In this document: piece by piece, positions 8,725 through 17,604 of the stretch
How the letters are laid out: each line of letters begins with the position of its first letter
Numbering within the stretch: position 1 is the first letter of the stretch
Origin: Kribbella sp. ALI-6-A
GTDB taxonomy: Bacteria; Actinomycetota; Actinomycetes; Propionibacteriales; Kribbellaceae
Length of the DNA: 64,000 nucleotides
Direction: 5' to 3'
NCBI RefSeq assembly: GCF_001984195.1
Contig: NZ_MTQN01000007.1
Location: 353,817-417,816, forward strand
Notes under the pieces: generated by a model
Databases searched by the model: none
What the model was told of the DNA's origin: nothing
Seen by the model: the letters and a program-made list of their open reading frames with translations, nothing else
Translations under genes and position numbers: made by a program

Positions 8725-9939
8725 ATGCGATGGCGCGTGGTGAGCAGCAATCCGGAGTTCCGCAAGTTGTGGATCGGGCAAGGGGTTTCGGCGGCGGGGA
8801 CGGCCGTGACGGGCATGGCGTTGCCGTTGGTGGCGGTGGTGGGGTTGGGGGCCTCGGCGGCGGAGATGGGAGTGCTCGCGGCGCTTGCCGTCGTACCGCA
8901 TCTGGTGTTGGGGCTGCCGGCCGGAGTGTGGGTGGATCGGGGGAGTCGGCGACGGTTCATGGTGGTCGCCGACGTGGGGCGGGCGGGGTTGCTGGCAGCG
9001 ATTCCGTTGCTGGCGGCAACTGGTGAGCTGCGGATGCCGCATCTGTACGTCGTGGCGGTGCTGACCGGCGCGTTGACAGTGGTCTCCGACACGGCCTCGC
9101 TGGCCTTGCTGCCGGCGCTGGTGCGGCGCGAGGAACTGGTGGAGGCCAACAGCGCTTCGATGTTGAGTCAGACGCTGGCGTCGACGGCTGGGCCTGCGGG
9201 AGCGGGGTTGTTGATCCAGCTCCTCAGCGCGCCGGTGGCGGTCGCGGTGGACGCGGTGTCGTACGTCGGGTCGGCGGTGGCTTCGTTCCTGATCAAGGAG
9301 CCGCCGCGGGAGACACCCCAAACATCGTGGCCCAGGCTCGACCTGACGACAGGGCTGAAGGAGCTGTTCAGAGATCCGGTGCTGGCCGGGCTCACACGCT
9401 CGGCGACCGTGGCGGCTGTAGCCGGCGCGATGCAGGGGCCGCTGGTAGTGCTCTACCTCGTGCGCGAACTGCACTGGTCACCGCTCCTGGTGGGCGTCGC
9501 GATCACCACCCTCGGCGCCTCCTCCGTATTCGGCACGCTCATCGCACCGGCGTACAGCAACAAACTCGGGATCGGACCGGCGTACCTGATCGGCCAACTG
9601 ATCGCCTCGTGCGCCGGCTTCGCGTTGGCCTTGGCGTGGTGGCCGTTGGTCTTCATCGGGCAAGTGATGACCGGACTCGGCATGCCCCTGTACGGCGTAC
9701 CGCAGCGCGCGCTCCGGCAGGCGCTGGTGCCCGACCACCTGCTCGGCCGTACGACGGCCGCCTGGCGCACCTTGGTGATCGGCGGCCAGACCGTCGGCGC
9801 TCTAGCCGGTGGACTCGTCGGCACGCTGCTGGACCTCCGAGCCGCACTGGTGCTCAGCAGTCTCGGAATGCTGGCCGGGCTGATGCTGGCCCTCCTGTCA
9901 CCAGTGAAGACTCTTCGTCAGCTGCCGAGCACCGGGTAG
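8725..9939 (+). CDS. MFS transporter
   Basis: A 404-residue major facilitator with twelve hydrophobic segments. It begins MRWRVVSSNPEFRKLWIGQG, typical of the DHA3-like actinobacterial MFS group. The loop between helices 2 and 3 has the MFS signature form GVWVDRGSRRRFMVVAD. A second-half signature occurs near GMPLYGVPQRALRQALVPDHLLGRTTA. It probably exports small molecules by proton antiport; the substrate is unknown. The ATG at 8725 was chosen because the longer open frame upstream is not membrane-like. It is divergent from the small membrane protein gene. Confidence 0.85.
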   Translation: MRWRVVSSNPEFRKLWIGQGVSAAGTAVTGMALPLVAVVGLGASAAEMGVLAALAVVPHLVLGLPAGVWVDRGSRRRFMVVADVGRAGLLAAIPLLAATGELRMPHLYVVAVLTGALTVVSDTASLALLPALVRREELVEANSASMLSQTLASTAGPAGAGLLIQLLSAPVAVAVDAVSYVGSAVASFLIKEPPRETPQTSWPRLDLTTGLKELFRDPVLAGLTRSATVAAVAGAMQGPLVVLYLVRELHWSPLLVGVAITTLGASSVFGTLIAPAYSNKLGIGPAYLIGQLIASCAGFALALAWWPLVFIGQVMTGLGMPLYGVPQRALRQALVPDHLLGRTTAAWRTLVIGGQTVGALAGGLVGTLLDLRAALVLSSLGMLAGLMLALLSPVKTLRQLPSTG

Positions 9940-10079
9940 CGCAGGATGCAGACACCGCCGACCGCTTTCAGCACTCCAGGAGAACCTTCGACGGACGCTG
10001 GAGGGTGCCAACGCTGAAGAAGCTCAGCGCCTCAGCGGCCAAGTCTCAAATCTTGCATCACAGTTCTAGGTTGAGATTC

Positions 10080-11069
10080 ATGACAGCTGGAGCACCTCCC
10101 GTCCGTGTCGACGGCCTGACGATGACGTTCCGGGCACCGGTTCGCGAGGCCGGATTGCGGGCCGCTCTGCGCTCGGTGGCGCGGCGGGAGTACCGGACGG
10201 TCGAGGCGGTCACCGGCCTCTCGTTCGAGCTCGCGGCCGGTGAGGTGGTCGGGTTCATCGGGCCCAACGGCGCCGGCAAGACGACCACGATGAAGATCCT
10301 GTCCGGCATCCTGCACCCGACCGCGGGCGAGGTCCAGGTGCTCGGCTTCGTCCCGTGGCACCGCAAGGCCGACTACCTGCGGCGGATCGCGCTGATTCGC
10401 GGCAGCCAGCCGATCGGCGGCCCGGCGGAGCTGACCGTGATGGACTCGATGCGGTACCAGCGCGTCCTGTACGCCGTACCGCGGGACGACCGGACGATCG
10501 ACGAGCTGGTCGAGCTGCTCGACATCGGCGACCTCCTGCAACGGCAGGTCCGCGCGCTCAGCCTCGGCGAGCGGATGCGCGCCGGCCTCGCCCTGGCTCT
10601 GCTCTACCGCCCGAAGGTCCTGTTCCTCGACGAGCCGACGCTCGGTCTCGACGTCCTGGCCGCGGGGGCGCTGCGCCGGTTCGTCGCCGAGTACGCCGCC
10701 CGCACCGGCGCCACGATTCTGCTGACCAGCCACTACATGGCCGACGTCGAAACCCTCTGCAAGCGGGTGATCCTGATCGACAAGAGCCGCATCCGGTACG
10801 ACGGCGGGCTCGACGCGCTGACCACCAGGCTCTCGCCGTACAAGTTGCTCAAGGTGTCGGTCGCCGATCCCACCGGGACGGAGTGGGAGCGGTTCGGCGA
10901 GGTCGAGCACAGCGAGGACGGCAAGGTCGTGCTGCGCGTCCGCCGGGACGAGGTGCCGGCCGTGACCGGCGCGCTGCTCGCGCAGGTGCCGGTCGTCGAT
11001 CTCGCGGTCGAGGACCCGTCGCTGGACGTCGTGATGGACCGCTTCTACCGCGATGGAATCCCCTCATGA
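10080..11069 (+). CDS. ABC transporter ATP-binding protein (ABC-2 exporter)
   Basis: A 329-residue ABC ATPase. Walker A is GPNGAGKTT, the signature is the variant LSLGERMRAGLALALLYRP (LSLGE for LSGGQ), Walker B is VLFLDEPTLGLD, and the switch His is in LLTSHYMADVE. The N-terminus (MTFRAPVREAGLRAALRSV) and the C-terminal tail after residue 240 match the group that works with COG4587/COG3694 permeases, sometimes called viologen-type exporters. It is the first gene of a three-gene operon; its stop overlaps the next start (ATGA). Likely function: energising export of a hydrophobic or cationic compound; substrate unknown. Confidence 0.9.
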   Translation: MTAGAPPVRVDGLTMTFRAPVREAGLRAALRSVARREYRTVEAVTGLSFELAAGEVVGFIGPNGAGKTTTMKILSGILHPTAGEVQVLGFVPWHRKADYLRRIALIRGSQPIGGPAELTVMDSMRYQRVLYAVPRDDRTIDELVELLDIGDLLQRQVRALSLGERMRAGLALALLYRPKVLFLDEPTLGLDVLAAGALRRFVAEYAARTGATILLTSHYMADVETLCKRVILIDKSRIRYDGGLDALTTRLSPYKLLKVSVADPTGTEWERFGEVEHSEDGKVVLRVRRDEVPAVTGALLAQVPVVDLAVEDPSLDVVMDRFYRDGIPS

Positions 11070-11842
11070 CGATCGCGGTACGGCGTACGGCGCTGCTGCT
11101 CGGGATGGCGATCTGGCGCAGCTCGGTGCAGTGGTGGAGCTTCCGATCGTTCGTGATCACGCTGGTCGCCGGGCGGACCGTGACGCCGCTGCTGGGATTG
11201 TTCGTCTGGTCGGCGGCCGTCCCTGGTGACGCGGGCATCACCACGTACTACGTGGTGCTGCTCGCCGTGCAGCTGATGACGGTCTCCTACGAGCACCACA
11301 CGTTGGCGAGCGACATCTACGGCGGCGACTTCGCCGTCGAGCTGGTCAAACCGCAGCCGGTCGTGCTGGACCTGCTCGGGACCAACCTGGCGTTGCGCTT
11401 CTGGCATCTGATGTTCGGAGCCCCGGTCATCGTCGCGGTCGCCCTGCTGGCGGAGATCTCCTTGCACGGCGTCGATCTGCTGCTCGCGCTGCCGGCCATC
11501 TTGCTCGCGGCCGGGTTGAGATTCGTGTTCACCTACACGCTGGCCCTGACCGCGGTCTGGACGCAACGGGCGCACGGCGCGGTCGCGATGGGGGAGACGC
11601 TGATCTTCCTGCTCGGTGGGACGGCGGCGCCGCTGACCTTCCTGCCCGAACCGTTCCGGGCGGCCGGGGCCGTGCTGCCGTTCTGGTCGATGCTCGGGGC
11701 ACCGGCGGAAATTGCCGCGGGCAACATCGACGCCGTGCTCGAGGTGTACGCCGTCCAGCTCGGCTGGCTGGCCGTGACCAGCGCGATCGCCGTTGTGGTC
11801 TGGCGCCGCGCGGTTCGCCGATTCACGGCTTTCGGAGGATGA
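11066..11842 (+). CDS. ABC-2 family transporter permease
   Basis: A 258-residue membrane protein with about six hydrophobic segments. It starts MTIAVRRTALLLGMAIWRSS and has the family feature of an amphipathic stretch (DFAVELVKPQPVVLDLLG) after the second helix, which resembles COG4587 permeases. The ATG overlaps the stop of the ATPase gene, so translation is coupled. It forms a heterodimeric channel with the next gene, by analogy with the family. Confidence 0.85.
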   Translation: MTIAVRRTALLLGMAIWRSSVQWWSFRSFVITLVAGRTVTPLLGLFVWSAAVPGDAGITTYYVVLLAVQLMTVSYEHHTLASDIYGGDFAVELVKPQPVVLDLLGTNLALRFWHLMFGAPVIVAVALLAEISLHGVDLLLALPAILLAAGLRFVFTYTLALTAVWTQRAHGAVAMGETLIFLLGGTAAPLTFLPEPFRAAGAVLPFWSMLGAPAEIAAGNIDAVLEVYAVQLGWLAVTSAIAVVVWRRAVRRFTAFGG

Positions 11843-12621
11843 CGATGGTGCTGAAACTGTTCGGGGCGTTGTTCTCGATGTCGCTGCGGCGGTCGCTGGC
11901 CTTCCGGGCCGACCTGCTGTTCGAGCTCGTCATGACGCTCGTCGGCGCCGGTGCGGCGGTTGCCGCGCTCGGGGTCGTCTACACGCGGACGGACACGCTC
12001 GCCGGCTGGTCGCCGGGAGAGGCGATCGCGTTGCTGGGCACGTTCCAGCTCGTGTCCGGCTTGCGCACCGCGTTCGTCGAGCCGAACCTGCAGTGGTTCG
12101 GCGACCAGGTGAAGAGCGGCCGGTTCGACGCGATCCTGCTGCAACCGGCGCCGAGCATGTTCCTCGCCAGCCTCGCAACCTGTACGCCGGCCGCCCTCGT
12201 GCAGGTTGCCCTCGGCATCGGCATCACGGCCGCCGGGGTCATCCAGGCCGAGGTCACGCTGACCGTCGCCGGAGTGGCGAGCTGGCTGATCCTGGTCGTC
12301 GCGGCGACCGTGACGATGTGGGCGACGCGGATCGCGCTGGCCTCGGTGGTGTTCTGGGCGCTCGGGCTCAACCTGGACATCCTCTACGACGCGGTGTGGC
12401 AGTTCGGGCGGTATCCCGTCCAGGTCTACCGCTCCACCTTGCAGTCGGTGCTCACGTACGTCGTACCGGTCGCCCTGCTCGCCACCGTGCCGGTCGACGC
12501 GCTCCGCGACGGCAGCTTCGTCGCGGTCCCCGCCGCGGTGGTCGTTGCCGCAGGCACCAGTACGGCGGCGTGGGTGATCTGGCGCAGGGGACTCAGGCGC
12601 TACACCAGCGCGACGAGCTAG
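11839..12621 (+). CDS. ABC-2 family transporter permease
   Basis: A 260-residue membrane protein with about six hydrophobic segments, coupled to the previous permease by a four-base overlap. The segments KSGRFDAILLQPAPSMFL and QFGRYPVQVYRSTLQSVL, then PVALLATVPVDAL, are the hallmarks of COG3694 permeases, the usual partner of COG4587 proteins. It completes an ABC exporter of one ATPase and two different permeases. The gene ends inside a bidirectional terminator. Confidence 0.87.
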   Translation: MTMVLKLFGALFSMSLRRSLAFRADLLFELVMTLVGAGAAVAALGVVYTRTDTLAGWSPGEAIALLGTFQLVSGLRTAFVEPNLQWFGDQVKSGRFDAILLQPAPSMFLASLATCTPAALVQVALGIGITAAGVIQAEVTLTVAGVASWLILVVAATVTMWATRIALASVVFWALGLNLDILYDAVWQFGRYPVQVYRSTLQSVLTYVVPVALLATVPVDALRDGSFVAVPAAVVVAAGTSTAAWVIWRRGLRRYTSATS

Positions 12622-12636
12622 GGCGTCTCGCCCTAG
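12618..12636. terminator. Bidirectional terminator hairpin
   Basis: CTAGGGCG and CGCCCTAG form a perfect eight-base stem with a three-base loop. It contains the stop codons of both convergent genes (ABC permease and AraC regulator). Confidence 0.6.
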
Positions 12637-13535
12637 CCGGCGCGCAAGCGAGCGGCGTCCTGGCCGGGCGGCGTACCGAAGAGGCGGCGGTACTCGCGGT
12701 TGAACTGTGACGGGCTGTCGTACCCGACCAGGTGCCCGACTCCGGCGATGTCGCGCGGATGGGCCGCGAGCAACGAGCGCGCTTCCTGGAGCCGGATGCG
12801 TTTCTGGAACTGCAACGGGCTCAGCGCCGTGATCGCGCGGAAGTGCCGGTGGAAGGCCGCCGGGCTCATCCCGGCCAGGCTCGCCAGATCTGCGACGCGC
12901 AGCGGTTCGGCGTAGTTGTCGCGGATCCAGCGGATCGCGCGGTTGACGTGGGTCAGGCTGCTGTCGGCGAGGCCGATCTGGCGGATCACGTCGCCGTGCG
13001 GGCCGGTGAGCAGCCGCCAGAGCAGCTCGCGCTCGATCAGCGGGGCGAGCACGGGCACGTCGGACGGCGAATCGAGCAGTCGCAGCAGTCGGGCGGCCGC
13101 GTCCAGGATCTCGGGATCGGCCGGGCCGGTGGCGATGGCCGACGCGCCGGCGGCGGTACGGCGTACTGGCGGGGCCTGGAGCAGCAAGGGAGCGATCGCG
13201 TCCGGGCGCAGCGTGACGGCCATCCCCAGGGCGGGCGTCCGCGGGCTCGCGCCGACGAAGTGACCGGACACCGGGAGGTCGGTGGTGACGACGAACAGGT
13301 CGCCGGCCCGGTAGTCGAAGGTCTGGTCGCCGAGCAGGAGGCGCTTGCCGCCCTGGGCCATCACGACCAGCAGCGGTTCGGTGAGCGAGTAGTCCGGCGC
13401 CGAGGACTCGACCTTCGACAGCGTCAGCCCGTCGACGGCGGTCCGCAGGTCGGGGCGGGCGTGTCTCGCGATGCGCTCGCGGAGCTCGGTCAGCAGCTGG
13501 TCTCGGTGCACCTCCTCAGCCAAACACGACGACAT
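12633..13535 (-). CDS. AraC-family regulator (AraC_N type)
   Basis: A 300-residue regulator. The N-terminal half is an AraC_N (cupin-like) domain (ESSAPDYSLTEPLLVVMAQG, LLLGDQTFDYRAGDLFVVTT, PVSGHFVGASP). The C-terminal half has two helix-turn-helix motifs (LRVADLASLAGMSPAAFHRH and IAGVGHLVGYDSPSQFNREY) in the classic AraC order, ending LFGTPPGQDAARLRAG. It is divergent from an aldo-keto reductase, a very common pairing for this subfamily, so it probably controls that gene. ATG 13535 is used; a GTG at about 13510 directly behind GAGGAG is a good alternative. Confidence 0.88.
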   Translation of the reverse strand: MSSCLAEEVHRDQLLTELRERIARHARPDLRTAVDGLTLSKVESSAPDYSLTEPLLVVMAQGGKRLLLGDQTFDYRAGDLFVVTTDLPVSGHFVGASPRTPALGMAVTLRPDAIAPLLLQAPPVRRTAAGASAIATGPADPEILDAAARLLRLLDSPSDVPVLAPLIERELLWRLLTGPHGDVIRQIGLADSSLTHVNRAIRWIRDNYAEPLRVADLASLAGMSPAAFHRHFRAITALSPLQFQKRIRLQEARSLLAAHPRDIAGVGHLVGYDSPSQFNREYRRLFGTPPGQDAARLRAG

Positions 13536-13664
13536 TCCCGGTGCAACCTGATCTGATCGTGCTTGAGAGGAATAGGCAAGAGCTGGAGGGAATCGGTCTA
13601 CCGGGTCACAGGGTGCCCGCGATGGGATGGAGCCATCAGATTCAGACACCGTTGGGAGCACCTC

Positions 13665-14747
13665 ATGGGACTCGATCAGTACGTCACCCTCGGCCGGTCC
13701 GGGCTGCGGGTCAGCCCGTTCGCGCTCGGCGCGATGACCTTCGGCGACGACGCCGGCGGCGCCGGTTGCAGCGTCGAGGAGTCGGAGAAGATCCTCGCGA
13801 CCTACCTCGATCGCGGCGGGAATTTCGTCGACACGGCCAACTTCTACACCAACGGCCACTCGGAGAAGATCCTCGGTGACTACCTCGCAGCCCGGCCCGG
13901 GCAGCGCGAGCACGTGGTGCTGGCGTCGAAGTTCTTCGGCAACATGTGGCCCGGCGACCCGAACGGGGGCGGCGCGGGCCGGGGTTCGATCGTCGCGCAA
14001 CTGGAGCACACACTGCGTCGGCTGCAGACCGACTACCTGGATGTCTACTGGTTGCACAATTGGGACCGGCACACGCCGATCGAGGAGACACTGCGCACGC
14101 TCGACGATCTCGTCCGGGCCGGCAAGATCCGGTACGTCGGCTTCTCGAACACTCCGGCCTGGGTCACCGCGCAGGCCCAGACCACCGCGCTGCTGAAGGG
14201 CTGGACGCCGTTGATCGCGCTGCAGGTCGAGTACTCGCTGCTGGCGCGGACCGTCGAAGGGGAGCTGGCGCCGCTCGCGCTCGACCAGGGGATGGCGCTG
14301 GTGCCGTGGAGCCCGCTCAAGAACGGGTTCCTGTCCGGCAAGTACCGGCGCGGGACCGACGTCGTGGACTCGGTGCGGGCGGCGTACGTCGGTGGGCCGA
14401 GCGAGGCGGAGTACGCCGTGATCGACGCCGTCGCGGCGGTGGCCGACGAGCTCGGGAGGTCCTCGGCGGCGGTGGCGCTGGCCTGGCTGCGCGCGCGCCA
14501 GGGGACCGTCGTACCGATCGTCGGCGCTCGGCGGGTCGAGCACCTGGAGAGCAATCTCGTCGCGCTCGAGGTGTCGCTGAGCGAAGAGCAGGTGCGGCGG
14601 CTCGACGAGGTGTCGGCGCCGACGCTGAACTATCCGGCGCCGATGCACGGCGCGCAGCGGGCGATGCTGCAGTTCGCCGGGACGACGGTCGACGGGGAGA
14701 GCTCGACGATCTACCCGCCGCTCCTGCACAGCGACGTGCGGTACTAG
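13665..14747 (+). CDS. Aldo/keto reductase
   Basis: A 360-residue AKR TIM-barrel enzyme using NADPH. Catalytic tetrad residues are visible: Asp in NFVDTANFYTNG, Tyr four residues on, Lys in VVLASKFFG and His in YWLHNWDRHTP. Cofactor-binding segments (VPWSPLKNGFLSGKY, VPIVGARRVEHLESNL) are in the expected positions. Start chosen at ATG 13665 because GGGAG lies eight bases upstream. It is divergent from the AraC regulator and convergent with the next regulator, overlapping its stop by four bases. The substrate is unknown. Confidence 0.9.
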   Translation: MGLDQYVTLGRSGLRVSPFALGAMTFGDDAGGAGCSVEESEKILATYLDRGGNFVDTANFYTNGHSEKILGDYLAARPGQREHVVLASKFFGNMWPGDPNGGGAGRGSIVAQLEHTLRRLQTDYLDVYWLHNWDRHTPIEETLRTLDDLVRAGKIRYVGFSNTPAWVTAQAQTTALLKGWTPLIALQVEYSLLARTVEGELAPLALDQGMALVPWSPLKNGFLSGKYRRGTDVVDSVRAAYVGGPSEAEYAVIDAVAAVADELGRSSAAVALAWLRARQGTVVPIVGARRVEHLESNLVALEVSLSEEQVRRLDEVSAPTLNYPAPMHGAQRAMLQFAGTTVDGESSTIYPPLLHSDVRY

Positions 14748-15316
14748 TCGCGCTTCGGGGGCAGGGCCGGGTAGTCGTGGATCGGGTAGACGCCGGTGAC
14801 GAAGCCGTACGTCGTGTCGCCGGAGCGGGGCAGCGTGTCGAACTCGTGCACGAGCTGCTCGACGCGGTCCCAGAACTCGGCCACCCGCTCGTCGGGGATC
14901 CGCGCGTGCCGGATGAACGAGCGCAGCCGGCCGGCGTCGTACGCGCCGATCGACTCCTTCGCCGCGACCTCGAAGTCGTTGAAGTCCGGCGGCAGGTCGA
15001 CGCCGTCGACCCGGCGGCCGAGGCCGACGAAGAACATCCGGGCCGCGCGACCGTAGTACCGCTCGTCGATCGCGCGCACCCGGCGGGTCCGGACGACGCG
15101 CAGGATGCCGGCGTCGGTCAGCACCTTGACGTGGTGCGCGACGGTGCTCTTCGGCCGTTTGACCGCGGCGGCCAGCTCGCTGACGGTCGCGGCGCGCTCG
15201 TGCAGCAGGCCGAGGATCGTGGTTCGCAGCGGGTCGCTGATCGCCCGCACCTGCTCGGCCGTGGTGAGCTCGATCGTCTCCTCGAGCTCGTAGTCCGGAA
15301 CGGCGGAATCGGCCAT
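14744..15316 (-). CDS. ArsR-like winged-helix regulator
   Basis: A 190-residue regulator. Residues 20-95 form a winged helix of the HTH_20/ArsR type (TAEQVRAISDPLRTTILGLL, VSELAAAVKRPKSTVAHHVK, LTDAGILRVVRTRRVRAIDE). The C-terminal domain (AARMFFVGLG, then RLRSFIRHARIPDERVAEFW) is that of helix-turn-helix proteins with a sensory tail often seen in actinobacteria. No metal-binding Cys pair is present, so it is not a classical arsenic or zinc sensor. Its target is unknown; nothing convincing marks an operator nearby. Confidence 0.8.
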   Translation of the reverse strand: MADSAVPDYELEETIELTTAEQVRAISDPLRTTILGLLHERAATVSELAAAVKRPKSTVAHHVKVLTDAGILRVVRTRRVRAIDERYYGRAARMFFVGLGRRVDGVDLPPDFNDFEVAAKESIGAYDAGRLRSFIRHARIPDERVAEFWDRVEQLVHEFDTLPRSGDTTYGFVTGVYPIHDYPALPPKRD

Positions 15317-15348
15317 GATCCGGTCAGACTAGCACCGCCGATCCGGGC

Positions 15349-16035
15349 TCAGCCGCGCTCGCCGGCCACGCGGTATCCGGCGAAAAGCGGGCCGCCGGCA
15401 AGCGTCAGCACCTCCTCGGCGAGGCCGCGGATCGCCGGCGTGCTGCCGCGCGCCGCCAGCCAGCGGTCGGCGTACGCGGGATCGAGATCGCGCAACTCCC
15501 GGAGCAACCACTTGCCGTTCCCGATCCAGTGGTTGCGGAAGTTCAGGGTCGCCTCGGCGGTCCGGAGCCAGGCGTACGTCGCGACGACCGCCTGCTCGCC
15601 GTCCGGCGCGTGGGCGAGGTCGTCGAGCAGGTCGGTCAGGGCGTACCGGATGGTGTCCTGCTCGGCTTGGTCGAGCGGCGCCGGACCCGCCTGGAGAGTC
15701 CGGCGCGCGGCCGCCTGGGTGCCGGCGGCGTCGCCGGTCACCACGGTGCCGAGGGCAACCATCCGGTGCAGGACCGGCCGTCGGCCGGGCAAGTCCATGG
15801 CCAGGTAGTGCGCGAGGCTGGCCTGGTCGTGGACGAACAGCTCGACCGGCCAGCCGTCGTAGCGCAGCGACTCCCGTCGCGGGGCGCCGGTGGATCCGTC
15901 CGGCAGCAGCACGACGATGTCGAGGTCGGAGCCTGCCGTGCGCGCCGACGTCAGGACGCTGCCGGACAGGATGACCCAGACTGCCTGCGGGAAGAGCTCG
16001 GCTGCCAGCTGTCGAGTGGTCTGCAGGGGATCCAT
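15349..16035 (-). CDS. Nucleotidyltransferase-domain protein (AadA/KNT-like)
   Basis: A 228-residue protein with the polymerase-beta-like nucleotidyltransferase signature GSVLTSARTAGSDLDIVVLL (G-S-x9-D-x-D) near residues 25-45. The C-terminal part is helical, as in aminoglycoside-nucleotidyltransferase relatives. The ATG at 16035 (MDPLQTTRQLA) is preferred to a TTG 18 bases further out. It is divergent from the P-loop kinase gene with only 17 bases between starts. A resistance role cannot be claimed: relatives act on many small molecules. Confidence 0.72.
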   Translation of the reverse strand: MDPLQTTRQLAAELFPQAVWVILSGSVLTSARTAGSDLDIVVLLPDGSTGAPRRESLRYDGWPVELFVHDQASLAHYLAMDLPGRRPVLHRMVALGTVVTGDAAGTQAAARRTLQAGPAPLDQAEQDTIRYALTDLLDDLAHAPDGEQAVVATYAWLRTAEATLNFRNHWIGNGKWLLRELRDLDPAYADRWLAARGSTPAIRGLAEEVLTLAGGPLFAGYRVAGERG

Positions 16036-16052
16036 GCAGACATCATGGGGCA

Positions 16053-16703
16053 ATGCGAACTGGGCCCGGTGAACCGGTGGTGGCGGAGTGGAAGACCGTC
16101 TCGTTGGCGGAGTTCGTGTCGGGGGTGATGAGCGCGGGGCCTCGGGTGGTGGCCGTCGACGGGCGTAGCGGGAGTGGGAAGTCCACGTTGGCCGGGCGGT
16201 TGTCCGCTGCGGTGCCAGGAGCCGTGGTGGTGCATGCGGACGACGTCGCGTGGCATGCGCCGATGTTCGGGTGGAGCGAGCTGCTGGCGCACGGCGTGCT
16301 GGAGCCGGTCCGGCGGCGCGAGGCGGTGGCGTATCGGCCGCCGGCTTGGGAGGAGCGTGGACGGCCGGGGGCGATCGAGGTGCCGGCGGACGCCTCGGTG
16401 GTGATTGTCGAAGGTGTGGGCGCCGGGCGGACAGAGCTGGCCGGGCTGATCGACGTACTGGTGTGGGTGCAGTCGGACTTCGACGAGGCCGAGAAGCGGG
16501 GCATCGCCCGGGACATCGCCTCGGGGGTCAACGGTGATGCGCAGGCGTCGATCGACTTCTGGCACGACTGGCTGGCCGCGGAGATGCCGTTCCTGGAGCG
16601 CGATCGGCCGTGGGAACGGGCGGACGTCGTGGTCGCGGGGACGTCCCCGGAGCCGCAGGATGCCGCCACGGTCCGGATCGCGGGGCACGCGCTGAGGTCT
16701 TGA
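16053..16703 (+). CDS. P-loop kinase, uridine kinase-like
   Basis: A 216-residue nucleoside/nucleotide kinase-fold protein. Walker A is GRSGSGKST at about residues 37-45. It resembles uridine-kinase-like proteins (VVHADDVAWHAPMFGW, WEERGRPGAIEVPAD, VVIVEGVGAGRTEL, then the lid-like RDIASGVNGDAQ). The substrate is unknown. Start ATG 16053 gives the family's usual length. A gap of 17 bases separates it from the divergent nucleotidyltransferase gene, so the promoters must overlap the coding starts or both transcripts must be nearly leaderless. Confidence 0.78.
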   Translation: MRTGPGEPVVAEWKTVSLAEFVSGVMSAGPRVVAVDGRSGSGKSTLAGRLSAAVPGAVVVHADDVAWHAPMFGWSELLAHGVLEPVRRREAVAYRPPAWEERGRPGAIEVPADASVVIVEGVGAGRTELAGLIDVLVWVQSDFDEAEKRGIARDIASGVNGDAQASIDFWHDWLAAEMPFLERDRPWERADVVVAGTSPEPQDAATVRIAGHALRS

Positions 16704-16734
16704 CGCCGGGTCGGTGGCCCGCTTCGGTGCCAGC

Positions 16735-17595
16735 ATGGCCGGTGTGGAGTCGTACGTCGAACGCCCGCCGCTGCCGGAGCTGGCGCGCGTCGTACGGACC
16801 GTGTGGATCCAGCGCACCGGCGACGCGGCGTACGTGCAACGGCACCTGCCCACCGGTGGGGTCGAGCTGCACTTCCCGATCGGCGGGCGGCCGCAGCTGG
16901 TCGGGCCGCTGACCGGACCGGAGGTCGAGGTCATCCCGGCGCACACCACGATCGTCGGCGCGCGGTTCCTGCCGGGTACGGCGCCGCCGCTTCCGGCGAT
17001 GCTCGACGACCTGGTCGATCAGCGGCTGGCGCTGACCGAGCTGTGGGGGAGTCTGGTCGACCGGCTGGTGGAGGCGATGGCCCTGGCCGGTACGCCGGAA
17101 CGCGCGCTGCTGATCCTGCAAGGCCATCTCCAGCGGGAGTTCCAGGGTGGCGTCGACCCGCTCGTGGGTGAGGCCGTGCGGGCGCTGATGCCGTGGCAGC
17201 CGCTCAACATCGATGCCTTGGCCGGGCACTTGGCGTTGTCGCCCAGTCAGTTGCGGCGCCGGTGTCTGCAGTCGGTCGGCGTGAGTCCGAAGGTTCTGCA
17301 ACGGACGTTGCGGTTCCAGGGGTTCCTCGCGCTGGCGCAGGCCGGAGCGACCGCGACCGGGCGGCGCGGAGCCGACGGCATGGCGGGACTGGCGATCGAC
17401 GTCGGGTACGCCGATCAGGCGCATCTCAGCCGGGAGTGCCTGCGACTGACCGGGCTGACGCCGAGCCAGCTGCTCGGCGGCACGGTCGATCGGTGTCTGT
17501 GCGGCCACGACCACTCGGCGTCGTACCGGCCGTTCCTGGCGGGCCGTCGTCGGGTGCTCGATTTGTTCAAGACGGAGCTGGTGCGCGGAGCCTAG
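16735..17595 (+). CDS. AraC-family regulator (DUF6597-type N-terminus)
   Basis: A 286-residue regulator. The N-terminus (VERPPLPELARVVRTVWIQR, HLPTGGVELHFPIGG, then RFLPGTAPPLPAMLDDLVDQ) has the form of the DUF6597 sensor domain. The C-terminal half has the AraC helix-turn-helix pair (IDALAGHLALSPSQLRRRCL and IDVGYADQAHLSRECLRLTG). ATG 16735 is used; GTG 16714 would add seven residues. It lies 31 bases after the kinase gene and nine bases before the FAD oxidoreductase, so it may be co-transcribed with both. The presence of Cys and His near the C-terminus (RCLCGHDHS) is unusual and may bind a metal, a suggestion only. Confidence 0.82.
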   Translation: MAGVESYVERPPLPELARVVRTVWIQRTGDAAYVQRHLPTGGVELHFPIGGRPQLVGPLTGPEVEVIPAHTTIVGARFLPGTAPPLPAMLDDLVDQRLALTELWGSLVDRLVEAMALAGTPERALLILQGHLQREFQGGVDPLVGEAVRALMPWQPLNIDALAGHLALSPSQLRRRCLQSVGVSPKVLQRTLRFQGFLALAQAGATATGRRGADGMAGLAIDVGYADQAHLSRECLRLTGLTPSQLLGGTVDRCLCGHDHSASYRPFLAGRRRVLDLFKTELVRGA

Positions 17596-17604
17596 GTTCG
17601 GGGC